Positions 1-9,768 of a stretch of 64,000 nt of DNA are shown here, one piece after another. The position numbers and the translations under genes were made by a program. The notes under the pieces were generated by a model. That model saw only the letters and a program-made list of their open reading frames with translations, searched no databases and was not told where the DNA came from. This DNA comes from Lyngbya sp. CCAP 1446/10 (GTDB lineage: Bacteria; Cyanobacteriota; Cyanobacteriia; Cyanobacteriales; Microcoleaceae). The first letter of the stretch is position 1, and each line of letters begins with the position of its first letter. The stretch spans positions 22,480-86,479 of the forward strand of contig NZ_JAIGNI010000016.1 of assembly GCF_026130175.1 (NCBI RefSeq). The letters run 5' to 3'.

Positions 1-3000
1 CATTTGCGATCGCACCTTTGCACAAATCCAACAACACAGTCATATCCATCGACTTTTCCAACCCGTGATCCTGCGCCATCTGACAATAGCGCCCGACATC
101 CGCCCCAACCTCCGGCTGATACAGGATGTTCGAGAAATCCAAACCCTTAGCCTTCCAGTGTTCCACCGCTTGCTGCGCTTCCAACACATCAGTGCGGCCA
201 ACCATTTCATTCAGCGTGCGGAAACCCAACTGCGCCATAATTTCACGGACTTCTTGGGCGATGAATGTCATAAAGTTTACCGTGTGCTGCGGATCGCCGG
301 TAAAGTTTTTCCGCAACAAGGGATCTTGAGTTGCAACACCCACGGGGCAAGTGTTTTGATGGCAGACGCGCATCATGATACAGCCCAAAGTTACCAGCGG
401 CGCGGTGGCAAAACCGAATTCCTCAGCACCAAGCAGTGCAGCAATTGCTACATCGCGCCCGGTTTTCATTTGACCGTCGGTTTCCACAGCAATGCGACTG
501 CGGAGATTGTTGAGTACCAAAGTCTGGTGAGTTTCCGCCAATCCCAACTCCCAAGGTAAACCCGCGTGTTTGATCGAAGTTTGCGGAGATGCGCCTGTAC
601 CGCCGTCGTAGCCGGAAATTAGCACGACATCGGCGTGGGCTTTAGCAACACCGGCTGCGATCGTCCCGACTCCCACTTCCGACACCAGTTTCACGCTAAC
701 CCGCGCTTCCCGGTTGGCATTTTTCAAGTCATGAATCAATTCGGCCAAATCCTCGATCGAATAAATATCGTGGTGAGGAGGAGGCGAAATCAAACCCACA
801 CCAGGAGTAGAGTTCCGTACTTTCGCAATCCAAGGGTATACTTTTTTACCCGGTAACTGTCCGCCTTCTCCGGGTTTCGCGCCTTGCGCCATCTTAATTT
901 GCAGTTCCCGCGCTTGGGAAAGGTACAAGCTGGTAACGCCGAAACGCCCGGAAGCTACTTGTTTGATCGCACTGTTTTTCGAGTCACCCAGATCGTTCGT
1001 CCAAGTGTAGCGATCGGAATCTTCGCCGCCTTCACCGGTGTTCGATTTGCCACCAATGCGGTTCATGGCGATCGCCAAAGACTCATGCGCTTCTTGGGAA
1101 ATCGAACCGTAACTCATCGCCCCAGTTTTGAAGCGTTTAACAATCGCTTCCACGGGTTCTACTTCTTCAATTGGGATTGATTCCCGCTGCTTGAATTGCA
1201 ACAAACCGCGCAAGGTAAAATGCTGCTGATTTTGTTCGTTTACCAGCCCAGAATACTGTTTGAAAAGCGGATAACTGCCCTCGCGTACCGACTTTTGCAG
1301 CGCGTGAATTGTCTGCGGGCTGAACAAATGCGCCTCGCCTTCTTTCCGCCACTGATATTCGCCGCCGACATCGAGAGTATGTCCGCTGCTGGGGCGTTCT
1401 GGGAATGCGTGGGTGTGGCGCAAAATTGCTTCTTGGGCGATGATTTCCAAGTCTACACCTGCAATCCGCGATGCTGTCCAAGTAAAGTATTTATCGACTA
1501 CGGATTTGTTCAATCCGATCGCCTCAAAAATCTGCGCGCCGCGATAACTTTGAATCGTGGAAATCCCAATTTTTGAGGCAACTTTTGTCACACCCTTAGT
1601 TGCGGCTTTCACGTAGTTTTTGCAAGCTGTTTTGTAATCGACATCTAGCAGCAATTTTTCGCGGATCGAATCGGCGATCGTCTCAAAGGCCAAGTACGGA
1701 TTGATCGCACCGCAACCGTAGCCGATTAAAGTCGCAAAGTGATGCACTTCGCGCGGTTCACCGGATTCGAGAACAAGTCCCGCCCGCGTGCGCGTACCTT
1801 TACTGATCAGGTGGTGATGCAAGCCCGCAACCGCCAGCAGCGCCGGAATTGGAGCGTTTTCGGCGTTGATTCCCCGATCGCTCAAAATGATGATATTCAC
1901 CCCAGAGGCGATCGCGCGATCTGCTGCTGCAAAAACTTCTTCTAACGCCTGTTCGAGACCTTTTACCCCGCTTTTGGGGTTGAACAAAATCGGTAGTGTA
2001 GTAGAGCGAAAATTACCTAGATTTACCTGTTTGAGTTTTGCTAATTCTTCATTGCTGAGAATTGGCGTTTTCAGTTCGATTAAATGGCAGCTTTCCGGTT
2101 CTGGCTTCAGCAAATTGCGTTCAGCGCCGATCGTAGTTTCAGCAGAAGTGACAATTTCTTCGCGGATCGAATCGATCGGCGGATTGGTAACTTGAGCAAA
2201 CAGTTGCTGGAAGTATTCGTAAAGCAGTTTTGGGCGGTTGGAAAGCACGGCTAGCGGCGTATCTGCACCCATTGCACCGATAGCTTCTACACCATTTTTT
2301 GCCATTGGCGCTAACAGCAACCGCAGTTCTTCAAAGGTATAGCCAAAGGCCATTTGGCGCTGGATCAATGTTTCGGGGTCGGATTCTGGGACTGCTGGCG
2401 CATCTGGGAGTTTGGCGATTTCGACCATGTGCTGGTCAATCCACTCGCGGTACGGGTGTTCTGTGGCGATTTTGGTCTTAATTTCCTCATCAGAAACGAT
2501 GCGGCCTTCCTCAGTATTTACTAGGAACATCCGCCCCGGTTGCAAACGGCCTTTTGATAGGATTCTTTCTGGGGCGATCGGCAAAACTCCGGCTTCCGAT
2601 GCCATGATTACTAAGTCGTCTTTGGTGACGCAGTAGCGGGAAGGGCGCAAACCGTTGCGATCGAGCACTGCGCCGATCGATGTACCATCGGTAAATGCGA
2701 TCGAAGCCGGGCCATCCCAAGGTTCTATCAAGCAGGAATGGTATTCGTAGAAAGCTTTTTTCTCGTCACTCATGGACTCGTGGGCTGTCCAAGGTTCGGG
2801 AATCATCATCATCACGGCGTGGGGTAAAGAACGCCCGGCCAAATATAGCAATTCCAAAGCGTTGTCAAAAATCGTCGAGTCGCTACCTTCGATGTTGATT
2901 AAATTCGGGATTTTCTTCAAATCGTCTCCGAACAACTCCGACTCGAACAAGGATTGCCGCGCGTGCATCCAGTTGATGTTGCCGCGCATGGTGTTGATTT

Positions 3001-3763
3001 CGCCGTTGTGGGCGATGTAGCGGTAAGGGTGCGATCGTTCCCAACTCGGAAAAGTATTGGTGCTGAAGCGCGAGTGAACTAGGGCTAGAGCGCTTTCCAT
3101 GTCGGGGTCGTGGAGGTCGGGATAGTAATCTCCCACTTGCACCGGCATTAACATTCCTTTGTAGACGATCGTGCGGCACGACAGAGTGGAATTATACCAG
3201 TATGGGTCTACCTTCGCCCTGCGAATCGCATTGTGAGCGCGTTTGCGGATCACATACAATTTACGTTCAAAGCCCGCCTCGTCAATACCTGCGGCGCGCC
3301 GAACAAACACCTGCTGCATGAAAGGTTCGCTAGATTTGGCGGTGTCGCCGAGGGATGAGTTGTCCGTGGGAACATCGCGCCAGCCGAGCACTTCTTGGCC
3401 TTCTTCTGCCGCGATTTCCTCAAAAATGCGTTTGCCGTTTTCGCGTTCAGTTTGGTTTGCCGACGAGTAAATCGCGCCGACACCGTATTCGCCGGCTTCT
3501 GGAAGTTGGATGTTGAGGGCCGCCGTTACTTTTTTCATGAATTTGTGCGGCACTTGCATCAAAATTCCCGCCCCGTCTCCGGTGTTGGGTTCGCAGCCGC
3601 AGGCCCCCCGGTGGTCGAGATTCAGCAGGATTGTTAGTCCCTGTTCGACGATTTCGTGGGATTTGTTACCTTTCATGTGTACGATGAACCCGACTCCGCA
3701 AGCATCGTGCTCGAACTGCGGATCGTACAGGCCTTGTTTTACTGGCAGTCCGTTGTTGTTCAT
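1..3763 (-). CDS. gltB: Glutamate synthase large subunit, 3' end outside window (NADH/NADPH-type GltB-like)
   Basis: About 1254 codons are visible from the ATG at 3761-3763; the C-terminal roughly 300 residues lie beyond base 1. The enzyme makes two glutamates from glutamine and 2-oxoglutarate in the GS-GOGAT cycle. The N-terminal amidotransferase nucleophile is Cys22 in HDACGVGF, so a 21-residue propeptide is expected to be removed. The [3Fe-4S] ligands are seen as C1128-x5-C1134-x4-C1139 in [16 protein letters not shown]. The FMN/synthase region has [13 protein letters not shown] and [11 protein letters not shown]. Between GEDSDRY and SAIKQVASG there are only about 11 residues, so the ~27-residue ferredoxin loop known from Fd-GOGAT is absent. 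This favours the NAD(P)H-dependent type (inference). No gltD partner is present within the window. Confidence 0.93.
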   Translation of the reverse strand, partial: MNNNGLPVKQGLYDPQFEHDACGVGFIVHMKGNKSHEIVEQGLTILLNLDHRGACGCEPNTGDGAGILMQVPHKFMKKVTAALNIQLPEAGEYGVGAIYSSANQTERENGKRIFEEIAAEEGQEVLGWRDVPTDNSSLGDTAKSSEPFMQQVFVRRAAGIDEAGFERKLYVIRKRAHNAIRRAKVDPYWYNSTLSCRTIVYKGMLMPVQVGDYYPDLHDPDMESALALVHSRFSTNTFPSWERSHPYRYIAHNGEINTMRGNINWMHARQSLFESELFGDDLKKIPNLINIEGSDSTIFDNALELLYLAGRSLPHAVMMMIPEPWTAHESMSDEKKAFYEYHSCLIEPWDGPASIAFTDGTSIGAVLDRNGLRPSRYCVTKDDLVIMASEAGVLPIAPERILSKGRLQPGRMFLVNTEEGRIVSDEEIKTKIATEHPYREWIDQHMVEIAKLPDAPAVPESDPETLIQRQMAFGYTFEELRLLLAPMAKNGVEAIGAMGADTPLAVLSNRPKLLYEYFQQLFAQVTNPPIDSIREEIVTSAETTIGAERNLLKPEPESCHLIELKTPILSNEELAKLKQVNLGNFRSTTLPILFNPKSGVKGLEQALEEVFAAADRAIASGVNIIILSDRGINAENAPIPALLAVAGLHHHLISKGTRTRAGLVLESGEPREVHHFATLIGYGCGAINPYLAFETIADSIREKLLLDVDYKTACKNYVKAATKGVTKVASKIGISTIQSYRGAQIFEAIGLNKSVVDKYFTWTASRIAGVDLEIIAQEAILRHTHAFPERPSSGHTLDVGGEYQWRKEGEAHLFSPQTIHALQKSVREGSYPLFKQYSGLVNEQNQQHFTLRGLLQFKQRESIPIEEVEPVEAIVKRFKTGAMSYGSISQEAHESLAIAMNRIGGKSNTGEGGEDSDRYTWTNDLGDSKNSAIKQVASGRFGVTSLYLSQARELQIKMAQGAKPGEGGQLPGKKVYPWIAKVRNSTPGVGLISPPPHHDIYSIEDLAELIHDLKNANREARVSVKLVSEVGVGTIAAGVAKAHADVVLISGYDGGTGASPQTSIKHAGLPWELGLAETHQTLVLNNLRSRIAVETDGQMKTGRDVAIAALLGAEEFGFATAPLVTLGCIMMRVCHQNTCPVGVATQDPLLRKNFTGDPQHTVNFMTFIAQEVREIMAQLGFRTLNEMVGRTDVLEAQQAVEHWKAKGLDFSNILYQPEVGADVGRYCQMAQDHGLEKSMDMTVLLDLCKGAIAN

Positions 3764-3841
3764 TTTGATGTGTCTCTCAAAGTGATGAAAAGATTTTGAT
3801 CTAGAGTCAAGCGTGGGATGGCGATCGATCTAGTATCATGT

Positions 3842-3847
3842 ATTATA
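3842..3847 (-). promoter_or_regulatory. Possible -10 element upstream of gltB
   Basis: TATAAT on the minus strand, about 80 bases upstream of the gltB start codon, inside an AT-rich run. No convincing -35 hexamer and no GTA-N8-TAC NtcA box was found at the expected distance, so this is a weak call. Confidence 0.25.
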
Positions 3848-3965
3848 TATAGATTTACTCAATTGGGTAGATGCACGAAAAAATCAAAGCTGATGCGATC
3901 GATGGAGCGTGTAAAAATAGTTGAAGCTGATGAGTTAACTATGAAACCCGAAGGTCTAAATATTT

Positions 3966-4178
3966 ATGCTGAAAAATCCTCTAATTATTAGCGTATCTCC
4001 TGAGATTATGGGCGGCACTCCAGTCTTTGCTTGTACTAGAGTTCCAGTACAAACACTTCTGGACTATCTGAAAGCAGGAGAATCCATTGATGATTTTTTG
4101 GATGGATTTCCAACTGTGACTAAAGAGCAAGTTATTGGGTTGCTGGAAGAGGCAGAAAAACAGCTTGTTGGTAATTAG
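3966..4178 (+). CDS. DUF433 antitoxin-like protein, apparently orphan
   Basis: A 70-residue protein with the DUF433 pattern: an N-terminal beta strand, then GGTPVFACTRVPVQTLLDYL, then a helical segment with an FLDGFPTVTKEQV motif. DUF433 proteins are short winged-helix-like proteins usually encoded next to a DUF5615 PIN-like toxin and taken to be its antitoxin. An intact pair of that kind occurs at 24612-25237 in this window. Here no toxin gene follows. The stop codon instead runs straight into a 160-base repeat that is duplicated in tandem, suggesting that the partner was lost by rearrangement (inference). Confidence 0.8.
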   Translation: MLKNPLIISVSPEIMGGTPVFACTRVPVQTLLDYLKAGESIDDFLDGFPTVTKEQVIGLLEEAEKQLVGN

Positions 4179-4546
4179 ATGATAAGTTGATATTTGGATT
4201 TTTTTTAACCGCAGAGGCCGCAGAGAGCGCAGAGGAAGAGAGGAGAGATGAGCAATTCGGATATGTTGTTAATCGGTTTTTCATTAGTCTTTGTGGAACA
4301 GGCATCTTGTCTGTTTTTGAGAAATGAGTTTATCGCACTATTGGATTGTATATTGCCTGTTCATAAATAAGTAAAAAATGGCTTGTTGATGATAAATTGA
4401 TATTTGGATTTTTTTAACCGCAGAGTCCGCAGAGAGCGCAGAGGAAGAGAGGAGAGATGAGCAATTCGGATATGTTGTTAATTAGCCTTCCATTAGTCTC
4501 TGTGGAACAGGCATCTTGCCTGTTTTGTAGAAATAAATTTATCGCA
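4178..4546 (+). repeat. Tandem duplication of a ~160-base noncoding unit
   Basis: Unit 1 is 4178-4337 and unit 2 is 4388-4546, about 90 percent identical by eye. Each contains an AACCGCAGAG-type purine-rich segment, an ATGAGCAATTCGGATATG stretch, and the palindrome-like AACAGGCATCTTGCCTGTT. The units sit between the DUF433 gene and the Fic gene; unit 2 overlaps the apparent 5' extension of the Fic reading frame. Confidence 0.85.
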
Positions 4547-4615
4547 GTCTTAGTACGACTATATCCTCAGCGTCTGGGTGACATCCTCCACCAGCATTTT
4601 CCCTTCTCATCCGCG

Positions 4616-5452
4616 ATGAATCTTTCTGAAAAACTGCAAAAAGTTGATCGCCTCAAAGTCTGGTTAGATAGCTTTCGCCCGCTTTCTCCGACTCTGGTTT
4701 CAGAATTGAAAAAACTCTACGATGTGCGGTTCACTTATCATTCTAACGCGATCGAGGGCAATACCTTGACGCAGCGCGAAACTGAGTTAGTCCTAAAAAC
4801 TGGCATCACTGTCGGCGGCAAAACTCTGCGCGAACATCTAGAAGTTATTGGACATCGAGATGCGATCGACTATATTGAAGCTTTAACGCGATCGGACACT
4901 GCGATCGGTGAATGGGAAATTAAACAAATTCACAACTTAATTATAAGAGCAATCGCGCCGGATGAAGCTGGACGTTATCGGCAGTTAGATGTCAAAGCCG
5001 CTGGTACCGAATACCTCTATCCGCCTCATTATTTGCTTTCGGATTTAATGCCGGAATTTATCCAATGGCTTAACAGCGATCAAATCAAATCGTTGCATCC
5101 ACTAGAGTTTGCAGCCGAAGCACATCTTCGCTTTGTTTCGATTCATCCGTTTCGGGATGGTAACGGGCGAACCGGGCGGTTATTGATGAATCTCCTGCTG
5201 TTGCGGGCCGGATATCCCATTGTGATTGTATCTAACCAGGTGCGTGCTGCGTATATCGAGGCGATCGCCCAAGCACAGCAAAATGATTCCGGGATTCATC
5301 CCCTCCTCGATTTGATTGTAGATGCAGCCCGGTACTCCCTGATCGAAACCCTGCAAATCGTAGCCACCGCCAGCGATAGTCAGAGTCAAGGGCTGCCTTT
5401 CTATCAAGAGATGCTAACAGTTTTGCAACAGCAGTCTCAAGAGCTGGATTAG
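4616..5452 (+). CDS. Fic family protein (putative AMP-transferase), class II
   Basis: A 278-residue Fic protein. The catalytic loop HPFRDGNGRTGR (177-188) matches HPFx(D/E)GNGRxxR completely, with His177 as the base. An autoinhibitory motif SNAIEGN (43-49) fits (S/T)xxxE(G/N) and lies N-terminal of the Fic core, which defines class II. Fic enzymes transfer AMP or other nucleotides to target hydroxyl groups. The frame is open from 4457, but the first 53 codons coincide with repeat unit 2, so the start is placed at ATG 4616, where homology-like sequence (NLSEKLQKVDRLKVWLDSF) begins. No strong ribosome binding site precedes it. Inverted copies of the flanking repeat lie on both sides. The target is unknown. 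Confidence 0.88.
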   Translation: MNLSEKLQKVDRLKVWLDSFRPLSPTLVSELKKLYDVRFTYHSNAIEGNTLTQRETELVLKTGITVGGKTLREHLEVIGHRDAIDYIEALTRSDTAIGEWEIKQIHNLIIRAIAPDEAGRYRQLDVKAAGTEYLYPPHYLLSDLMPEFIQWLNSDQIKSLHPLEFAAEAHLRFVSIHPFRDGNGRTGRLLMNLLLLRAGYPIVIVSNQVRAAYIEAIAQAQQNDSGIHPLLDLIVDAARYSLIETLQIVATASDSQSQGLPFYQEMLTVLQQQSQELD

Positions 5453-5835
5453 GATTCATCTCAAATCCGCTGGTATCGCAATTATTCATCTGTCTCCTCT
5501 CCGACTCTGCGCCCTCTGCGCCCTCTGTGGTTAAATCATTCCAAAACAACCGTAAATCCTACAAGATGCCCCCTTAAATAAAGAACCAGTCGCCGTAGAT
5601 GAAGATTTGATGTAGATTTGGGCGATCGATCACATAACAGGTGACAACTACTGTGATGATTTTGCTATGGTGGTCAAGGTGCGTCGATCGAGCTTTCACA
5701 GGCAAAACTGCAAAAATCTACAGTCCGCTAACCGGTTCGCGCGATCGGAGTTCGGTTTTCAGGATAAATTAGCTAATATCAAACCCAAAGTCGTTTACCA
5801 CAGGATTCAGTAAGCAATCCTCAAGGAGTCAAAAC
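5453..5835. other. Intergenic region with one inverted repeat copy
   Basis: The 5494-5540 segment is an inverted copy of the AACCGCAGAG repeat found upstream of the Fic gene. From 5541 to about 5815 only HIP1-like octamers were seen. A clear AAGGAG (5823-5828) sits before the next ATG. Confidence 0.6.
5494..5540 (-). repeat. Inverted copy of the repeat flanking the Fic gene
   Basis: The reverse complement reads AACCACAGAGGGCGCAGAGG followed by a purine-rich tail. It matches the cores at about 4208 and 4418 in opposite orientation, so the Fic gene is bracketed by inverted copies. Confidence 0.75.
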
Positions 5836-6255
5836 ATGGTTCAAGTTCAAGCAATTTCTAAACTATCTAGTCTGCACGCACCTGGAGCACTCAACGAAAT
5901 AACCGCCACAGAATCGCGGCCTTGGGGCTCATTTACGACTCTAGAAGAAGGCCCAGGATATAAAATTAAGCGCATCGAAGTTAATCCCGGACACCGCCTC
6001 AGCCTGCAAATGCACCACCACCGCAGCGAACATTGGATCGTAGTTTCTGGTACTGCAAAAGTTACTTGTGGCGAAAGTGAACAAGTTTTGTTTACAAATC
6101 AGTCTACCTACGTTCCGCAGTGCACTTCTCACCGTCTGGAAAATCCGGGAGTTATCCCCCTGGTTTTAATTGAAGTGCAGAATGGCGAATATCTCGGAGA
6201 AGATGATATTATCCGGTTTCAAGACGATTATGCCCGCACAGAAAAAGCGAAGTAA
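5836..6255 (+). CDS. Single-domain cupin, mannose-6-phosphate isomerase type II C-domain-like
   Basis: A 139-residue protein containing PWGSFTTLEEGPGYKIKRI and PGHRLSLQMHHHRSEHWIVV, the signature of the type II phosphomannose isomerase cupin. HHHRSEH supplies the metal-binding histidines and glutamate, and the later SHRLENPG gives the second cupin His. In bifunctional enzymes this domain follows a GDP-mannose pyrophosphorylase domain; here it stands alone, as often in cyanobacteria. The likely reaction is fructose-6-phosphate to mannose-6-phosphate for GDP-mannose supply (inference). AAGGAG lies eight bases before the ATG, supporting this start. It appears to be monocistronic. Confidence 0.85.
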   Translation: MVQVQAISKLSSLHAPGALNEITATESRPWGSFTTLEEGPGYKIKRIEVNPGHRLSLQMHHHRSEHWIVVSGTAKVTCGESEQVLFTNQSTYVPQCTSHRLENPGVIPLVLIEVQNGEYLGEDDIIRFQDDYARTEKAK

Positions 6256-6264
6256 TTTACTCTC

Positions 6265-6284
6265 GGTAAGGTGCGCACCTTACC
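6265..6284. repeat. Perfect 20-base palindrome between cupin and iscA-like gene
   Basis: GGTAAGGTGCGCACCTTACC is fully self-complementary. A related GTGCGCATTGCGCACCCTAC palindrome follows at about 6302-6321. Such GTGCGCA repeats are dispersed in cyanobacteria; it could act as a weak terminator. Confidence 0.7.
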
Positions 6285-6352
6285 AGAAAATCTCCTGGTA
6301 AGGTGCGCATTGCGCACCCTACATTTCAATTACAAATTACAAATTACCAATC

Positions 6353-6682
6353 ATGATTAATCTGAGCAAAACAGCAGCCACAGAAGTAAAACGCCTCAAG
6401 TCAAAGTATCGCAGCCCCAATGCTTTGTTTCGTCTGGGCGTGGAATCGAGCGGCTGCTCCGGTTTGTCTTATACAATGGCATTTGACGATGCGCCAGCCC
6501 CAGGCGATGCTGTATGCGAGTCCGAGGGAGTTCAAGTTGCGATCGACCCCCAGCACTTAAAATATCTGAATGAACTCACCTTAGATTATTCAGAAGACTT
6601 GATGGGCGGAGGTTTCCGATATCACAATCCCAATGCCGCCAAAAGCTGTAGCTGCGGCAACTCATTTTCGGCCAGGGAATAA
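6353..6682 (+). CDS. iscA: A-type iron-sulfur carrier (IscA/SufA family)
   Basis: A 109-residue HesB/IscA protein with the three invariant cysteines at C35 (SSGCSG), C99 and C101 (SCSCGNSF), the same spacing as in E. coli IscA. LGVESSGCSGLSY and the GGGFRYHNPNA stretch are typical. A-type carriers bind iron or [2Fe-2S]/[4Fe-4S] clusters and hand them to apoproteins. One unusual point is SCSCG where the usual sequence is SCGCG; the cysteines themselves are kept. There is no suf or isc gene next to it. It starts six bases after an AATTACCAATC run and is followed five bases later by a Uma2 gene, so the two may be cotranscribed. Confidence 0.9.
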   Translation: MINLSKTAATEVKRLKSKYRSPNALFRLGVESSGCSGLSYTMAFDDAPAPGDAVCESEGVQVAIDPQHLKYLNELTLDYSEDLMGGGFRYHNPNAAKSCSCGNSFSARE

Positions 6683-6687
6683 TCAAT

Positions 6688-7257
6688 ATGATGACCATCA
6701 AAGACTTAGAAAAAGTCCAAAAAACCTTCCAAGAAGCCGGTCAAGATTACCAACTAGAACTAGAAAGCGGGAAGATTATCATTGTGGGCCCATCAGATAT
6801 TGTATCTAGCGAAATTGGTGTAATTTTCATTTGGTTGCTCGCCAATTGGGTTTATCCCCGCCGTCTGGGCCGAATATTTGACTCCGCAGGTGGCTTTATT
6901 TTACCTGATGCTAACCTCACAGCACCCGATGTTTCTTTTGTGCGGGCCGCGCGTCTCAGGCAAAGTCCGCGTTATTTCGGAGAATTAGTCCCCGACTTGG
7001 TAGTAGAAATTAAATCACAAAGCGATCACATAAAACCTCTCGAAAAAAAGATTCTGAATTTTATCGCACTCGGAGCACAAGTAGGAATTCTGATCGATCC
7101 AGACGAAGAAACTGTAACAGTTTATCGTCAGGAAGGTGAACCAATTGTGCTAGTAAATGGAGATAATTTGACTGTTACCGAACTTTTCCCTGGTTGGCAA
7201 TTGCCAATTTCTGAACTGTGGCCGCCAATTTTTACAGAAGCAGAAACTCAAGCATAA
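6688..7257 (+). CDS. Uma2 family (DUF820) putative endonuclease
   Basis: A 189-residue Uma2/DUF820 protein, a family with a PD-(D/E)XK nuclease fold that is greatly expanded in cyanobacteria and of unknown role. The core APDVSFV (Asp), PDLVVEIKSQSD (E-x-K) and the GAQVGILIDPDEETVTVY strand are present in the expected order. Start is ATG 6688 or 6691. It begins five bases after the iscA-like stop codon. Two more Uma2-type genes occur in this window (13659-14441 and 56292-56873); they are not close copies. Confidence 0.85.
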   Translation: MMTIKDLEKVQKTFQEAGQDYQLELESGKIIIVGPSDIVSSEIGVIFIWLLANWVYPRRLGRIFDSAGGFILPDANLTAPDVSFVRAARLRQSPRYFGELVPDLVVEIKSQSDHIKPLEKKILNFIALGAQVGILIDPDEETVTVYRQEGEPIVLVNGDNLTVTELFPGWQLPISELWPPIFTEAETQA

Positions 7258-7512
7258 TCTTGCATTTTAATACAATTAGTTTACAACGAATCGCGAAGAT
7301 GCGGTTCATGAGAAAAATATTGATTATGCCAAATTTTTGGATGCTCAATAAGTTGCGGTAGGTAGTAATTTGTAAGCGTTTTTGAATTCATTTTAAATTC
7401 TACAAATATCTTAATTCCTGCAAAAACTCCACGTATTTTCATGTATTATTCATCATAAACTCAATAAGTAACACAGCTTTTTTGAGCCACTAAAATCACA
7501 ATTAATCCTGGG

Positions 7513-7622
7513 TTATACGACACTTACTAAAGGAATCAAGCGCCGATAATTCAGAGCAGTTATATTTCGGTTCACTTAAGAAGATAATTGCTCAGCGCGA
7601 CTTAACCGATAAGTGTCATAAT
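7513..7622. repeat. Possible MITE-like element with TTATxxGACACTTA ends
   Basis: The left end TTATACGACACTTA (7513-7526) and the reverse complement of the right end, TTATGACACTTATC, match over about 12 bases with a two-base gap. The internal 85 bases are non-coding. No target-site duplication could be fixed by eye. Confidence 0.35.
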
Positions 7623-7717
7623 TTCTGCGATTTCTCTCACGCGCGATCGCTGCTGACAAAAAACGTTAAGTTAACCGTATTGATCTATCGCGCAGTAAAT
7701 AAGTAAATTAATAATGA

Positions 7718-7785
7718 AACCGCAGATGAACGCAGATCAAAACACATCTGCGTTAATCTGCGTTCATCTGCTCAAATCTGCGGTT
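7718..7785. repeat. Imperfect hairpin built of CGCAGAT repeats
   Basis: AACCGCAGATGAACGCAGAT (7718-7737) pairs with the segment 7756-7785 that ends in ATCTGCGGTT. It lies 13 bases beyond the acs stop codon and could serve as its transcription end. Related CGCAGAT sequence occurs at 31900-31940. Confidence 0.7.
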
Positions 7786-7797
7786 GCAAAAATACCC

Positions 7798-9768
7798 CTA
7801 GGAACCGCCGCGCAACTTATCCAAAACAGTCCGATCTTCCAAAGTCGAAGTATCCCCAGAAACCTCTTCTCCGGCAGCTAAAGAACGCAGCAAACGGCGC
7901 ATAATCTTACCGCTGCGAGTTTTCGGCAAAGCATCGGTAAATCGAATTTCGCCGGGACGGGCGATCGCCCCAATCTCCTTCACAACGTGCTGCTTCAACT
8001 CCTTAGCCAATGCGTCGCTAGGCTGCTGCGAGTTATCCAGCGTCACAAAAGCGACAATTTCCTCACCTTTAATCTCATCCGGTTTGCCAACAACCGCAGC
8101 TTCCGCCACCGCTGGATGCGATACCAAAGCCGATTCAACTTCCATCGTGCCGAGTCGGTGTCCGGCGACATTAATCACATCATCAACGCGGCCCATTACC
8201 CAGAAATAACCATCTTTATCCTTGTGCGCGCCGTCTCCAGCAAAGTACACAAATTCGCCATTTTTGGGGTGCAAATATTCCCAATAAGTGCGGCGGAAAC
8301 GCTCTGGATCGTTGTAAAGTGTACGCATCATTCCCGGCCAAGGATGTTTTACAACTAAATAACCGCCGCTTTGATTAGTTACTGGTTCGCCATCTTGGTC
8401 AACGACATCGGCGACAATTCCGGGGAATGGAAGGGTTGCAGAACCGGGTTTTGTGGGAATTGCACCGGGCAAAGCGGTAATCATAATTCCGCCTGTTTCT
8501 GTTTGCCACCAAGTATCAACAATCGGACAATTTGAGTTACCAATTACGCGCTGATACCACATCCAAGCTTCGGGATTGATTGGTTCGCCGACGGTTCCTA
8601 ACAATCGTAAAGATGACAAATTGCGCGCGTTGGGCAAGTGTTCGCCCATTTTCATAAAGGTGCGAATTGCTGTTGGTGCGGTGTAGAAAACGGTGACACC
8701 GTATTTTTCAATTACGTCCCAAAAACAGCCGGGATTGGACGTGCGGGGCGCACCTTCATACATTAAAGTTGTTGCACCGTTGGAAAGTGGCCCGTAGAGG
8801 ATGTAACTGTGGCCTGTAATCCAGCCGACATCGGCAGTACACCAATAAACATCGGTATCTTGTAAGTCGAATATCCACTTGGTTGTTATGTGGGTATAAA
8901 GGTTGTAGCCACCGATTGTGTGGACGACTCCTTTCGGTTTGCCGGTGCTGCCGCTGGTGTAGAGTACGAATAGCATATCTTCGCTATCCATCGGTTCGGC
9001 GGGACAATTTGCCGATGCACCTTTTTGCAAATCGTGCCACCAATGATCGCGCCCTGGTTCCATGTGCACTTCTTGTTTGGTACGCTGGACGACGAGAACG
9101 TTGGTAACGCTTGGTACGGCATTATTTCCTAATGCTTTGTCTACTTGTGCTTTGAGGCCGACGGCGGTATCTTTGCGGAAGCCACCGTCGGCGGTGATGA
9201 CGAGTTTTGCTTCGCCGTCGTTGAGGCGATCGCGCAAAGCTTCTGCGCTAAATCCGCCGAATACTACGCTGTGTACTGCACCGATTCTCGCACAGGCTAG
9301 CATGGCGATCGCAGCTTCGGGAATCATGGGCATATAAATGCCGACGCGATCGCCCTTTTGGACACCCAAATCTTTGATGACATTCGCCATTTGACAGACT
9401 TCGCGGTGGAGTTGCGCGTAAGTCAGGGTACGGGAGTCACCGGGTTCGCCTTCCCAGATCAGGGCGGCTTTGTTTTTGCGCCAGGTGGTTAAATGGCGAT
9501 CGAGACAATTGTAAGAAATGTTAATTTTGCCATTGACAAACCATTTAGCAACAGGTGGCTGCCAGTCGAGCACGGTATCCCACTTTTGAAACCAGTGCAA
9601 TTCTTGGGTAGCGAGTTCAGCCCAGAATGCTTGGGGGTCGGCTTTCGCTTTTTCGTAGAGGGCGCGGTATTCTTCTAAGCTTTTGACGTGTGCTTTTTGG
9701 GAGAATTCAGCCGTGGGCGGGAATAGGCGTTTTTCATGCAGAATTGATTCGATGGTATCTTGTGACAT
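7798..9768 (-). CDS. acs: Acetyl-CoA synthetase (AMP-forming)
   Basis: A full-length 656-residue ANL-superfamily enzyme that activates acetate with ATP and CoA through acetyl-AMP. The A3 P-loop [10 protein letters not shown] is at 271-280, the A5 motif WWQTETGG at 420-427, and the A8 hinge [15 protein letters not shown] near 526-540. The catalytic and acetylation-regulated lysine is K621 in [11 protein letters not shown]. The N-terminal acetyl-CoA synthetase domain (FFP-type region with FWAELA and WDTVLDW) is intact. Start at ATG 9768 gives the usual family length. It is monocistronic, with a hairpin just past the stop. Confidence 0.97.
   Translation of the reverse strand: MSQDTIESILHEKRLFPPTAEFSQKAHVKSLEEYRALYEKAKADPQAFWAELATQELHWFQKWDTVLDWQPPVAKWFVNGKINISYNCLDRHLTTWRKNKAALIWEGEPGDSRTLTYAQLHREVCQMANVIKDLGVQKGDRVGIYMPMIPEAAIAMLACARIGAVHSVVFGGFSAEALRDRLNDGEAKLVITADGGFRKDTAVGLKAQVDKALGNNAVPSVTNVLVVQRTKQEVHMEPGRDHWWHDLQKGASANCPAEPMDSEDMLFVLYTSGSTGKPKGVVHTIGGYNLYTHITTKWIFDLQDTDVYWCTADVGWITGHSYILYGPLSNGATTLMYEGAPRTSNPGCFWDVIEKYGVTVFYTAPTAIRTFMKMGEHLPNARNLSSLRLLGTVGEPINPEAWMWYQRVIGNSNCPIVDTWWQTETGGIMITALPGAIPTKPGSATLPFPGIVADVVDQDGEPVTNQSGGYLVVKHPWPGMMRTLYNDPERFRRTYWEYLHPKNGEFVYFAGDGAHKDKDGYFWVMGRVDDVINVAGHRLGTMEVESALVSHPAVAEAAVVGKPDEIKGEEIVAFVTLDNSQQPSDALAKELKQHVVKEIGAIARPGEIRFTDALPKTRSGKIMRRLLRSLAAGEEVSGDTSTLEDRTVLDKLRGGS

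Larger units (their letters stand above)
7258..7797. other. Intergenic region with MITE-like and hairpin repeats
   Basis: A gene-free 540 bases between two convergent transcription units. It holds a possible small inverted-repeat element (7513-7622) and a long imperfect hairpin (7718-7785). Nothing was recognised elsewhere. Confidence 0.6.

Noticed and set aside
65..3785. Many plus-strand frames of 60-160 codons over the first 3.8 kb
   Set aside because: They are antisense shadows of the glutamate synthase gene, whose minus-strand frame is open throughout and has all family motifs.
4457..4615. N-terminal extension of the Fic protein
   Set aside because: The 53 codons coincide with repeat unit 2, whose sister copy at 4247 does not lead into a gene.
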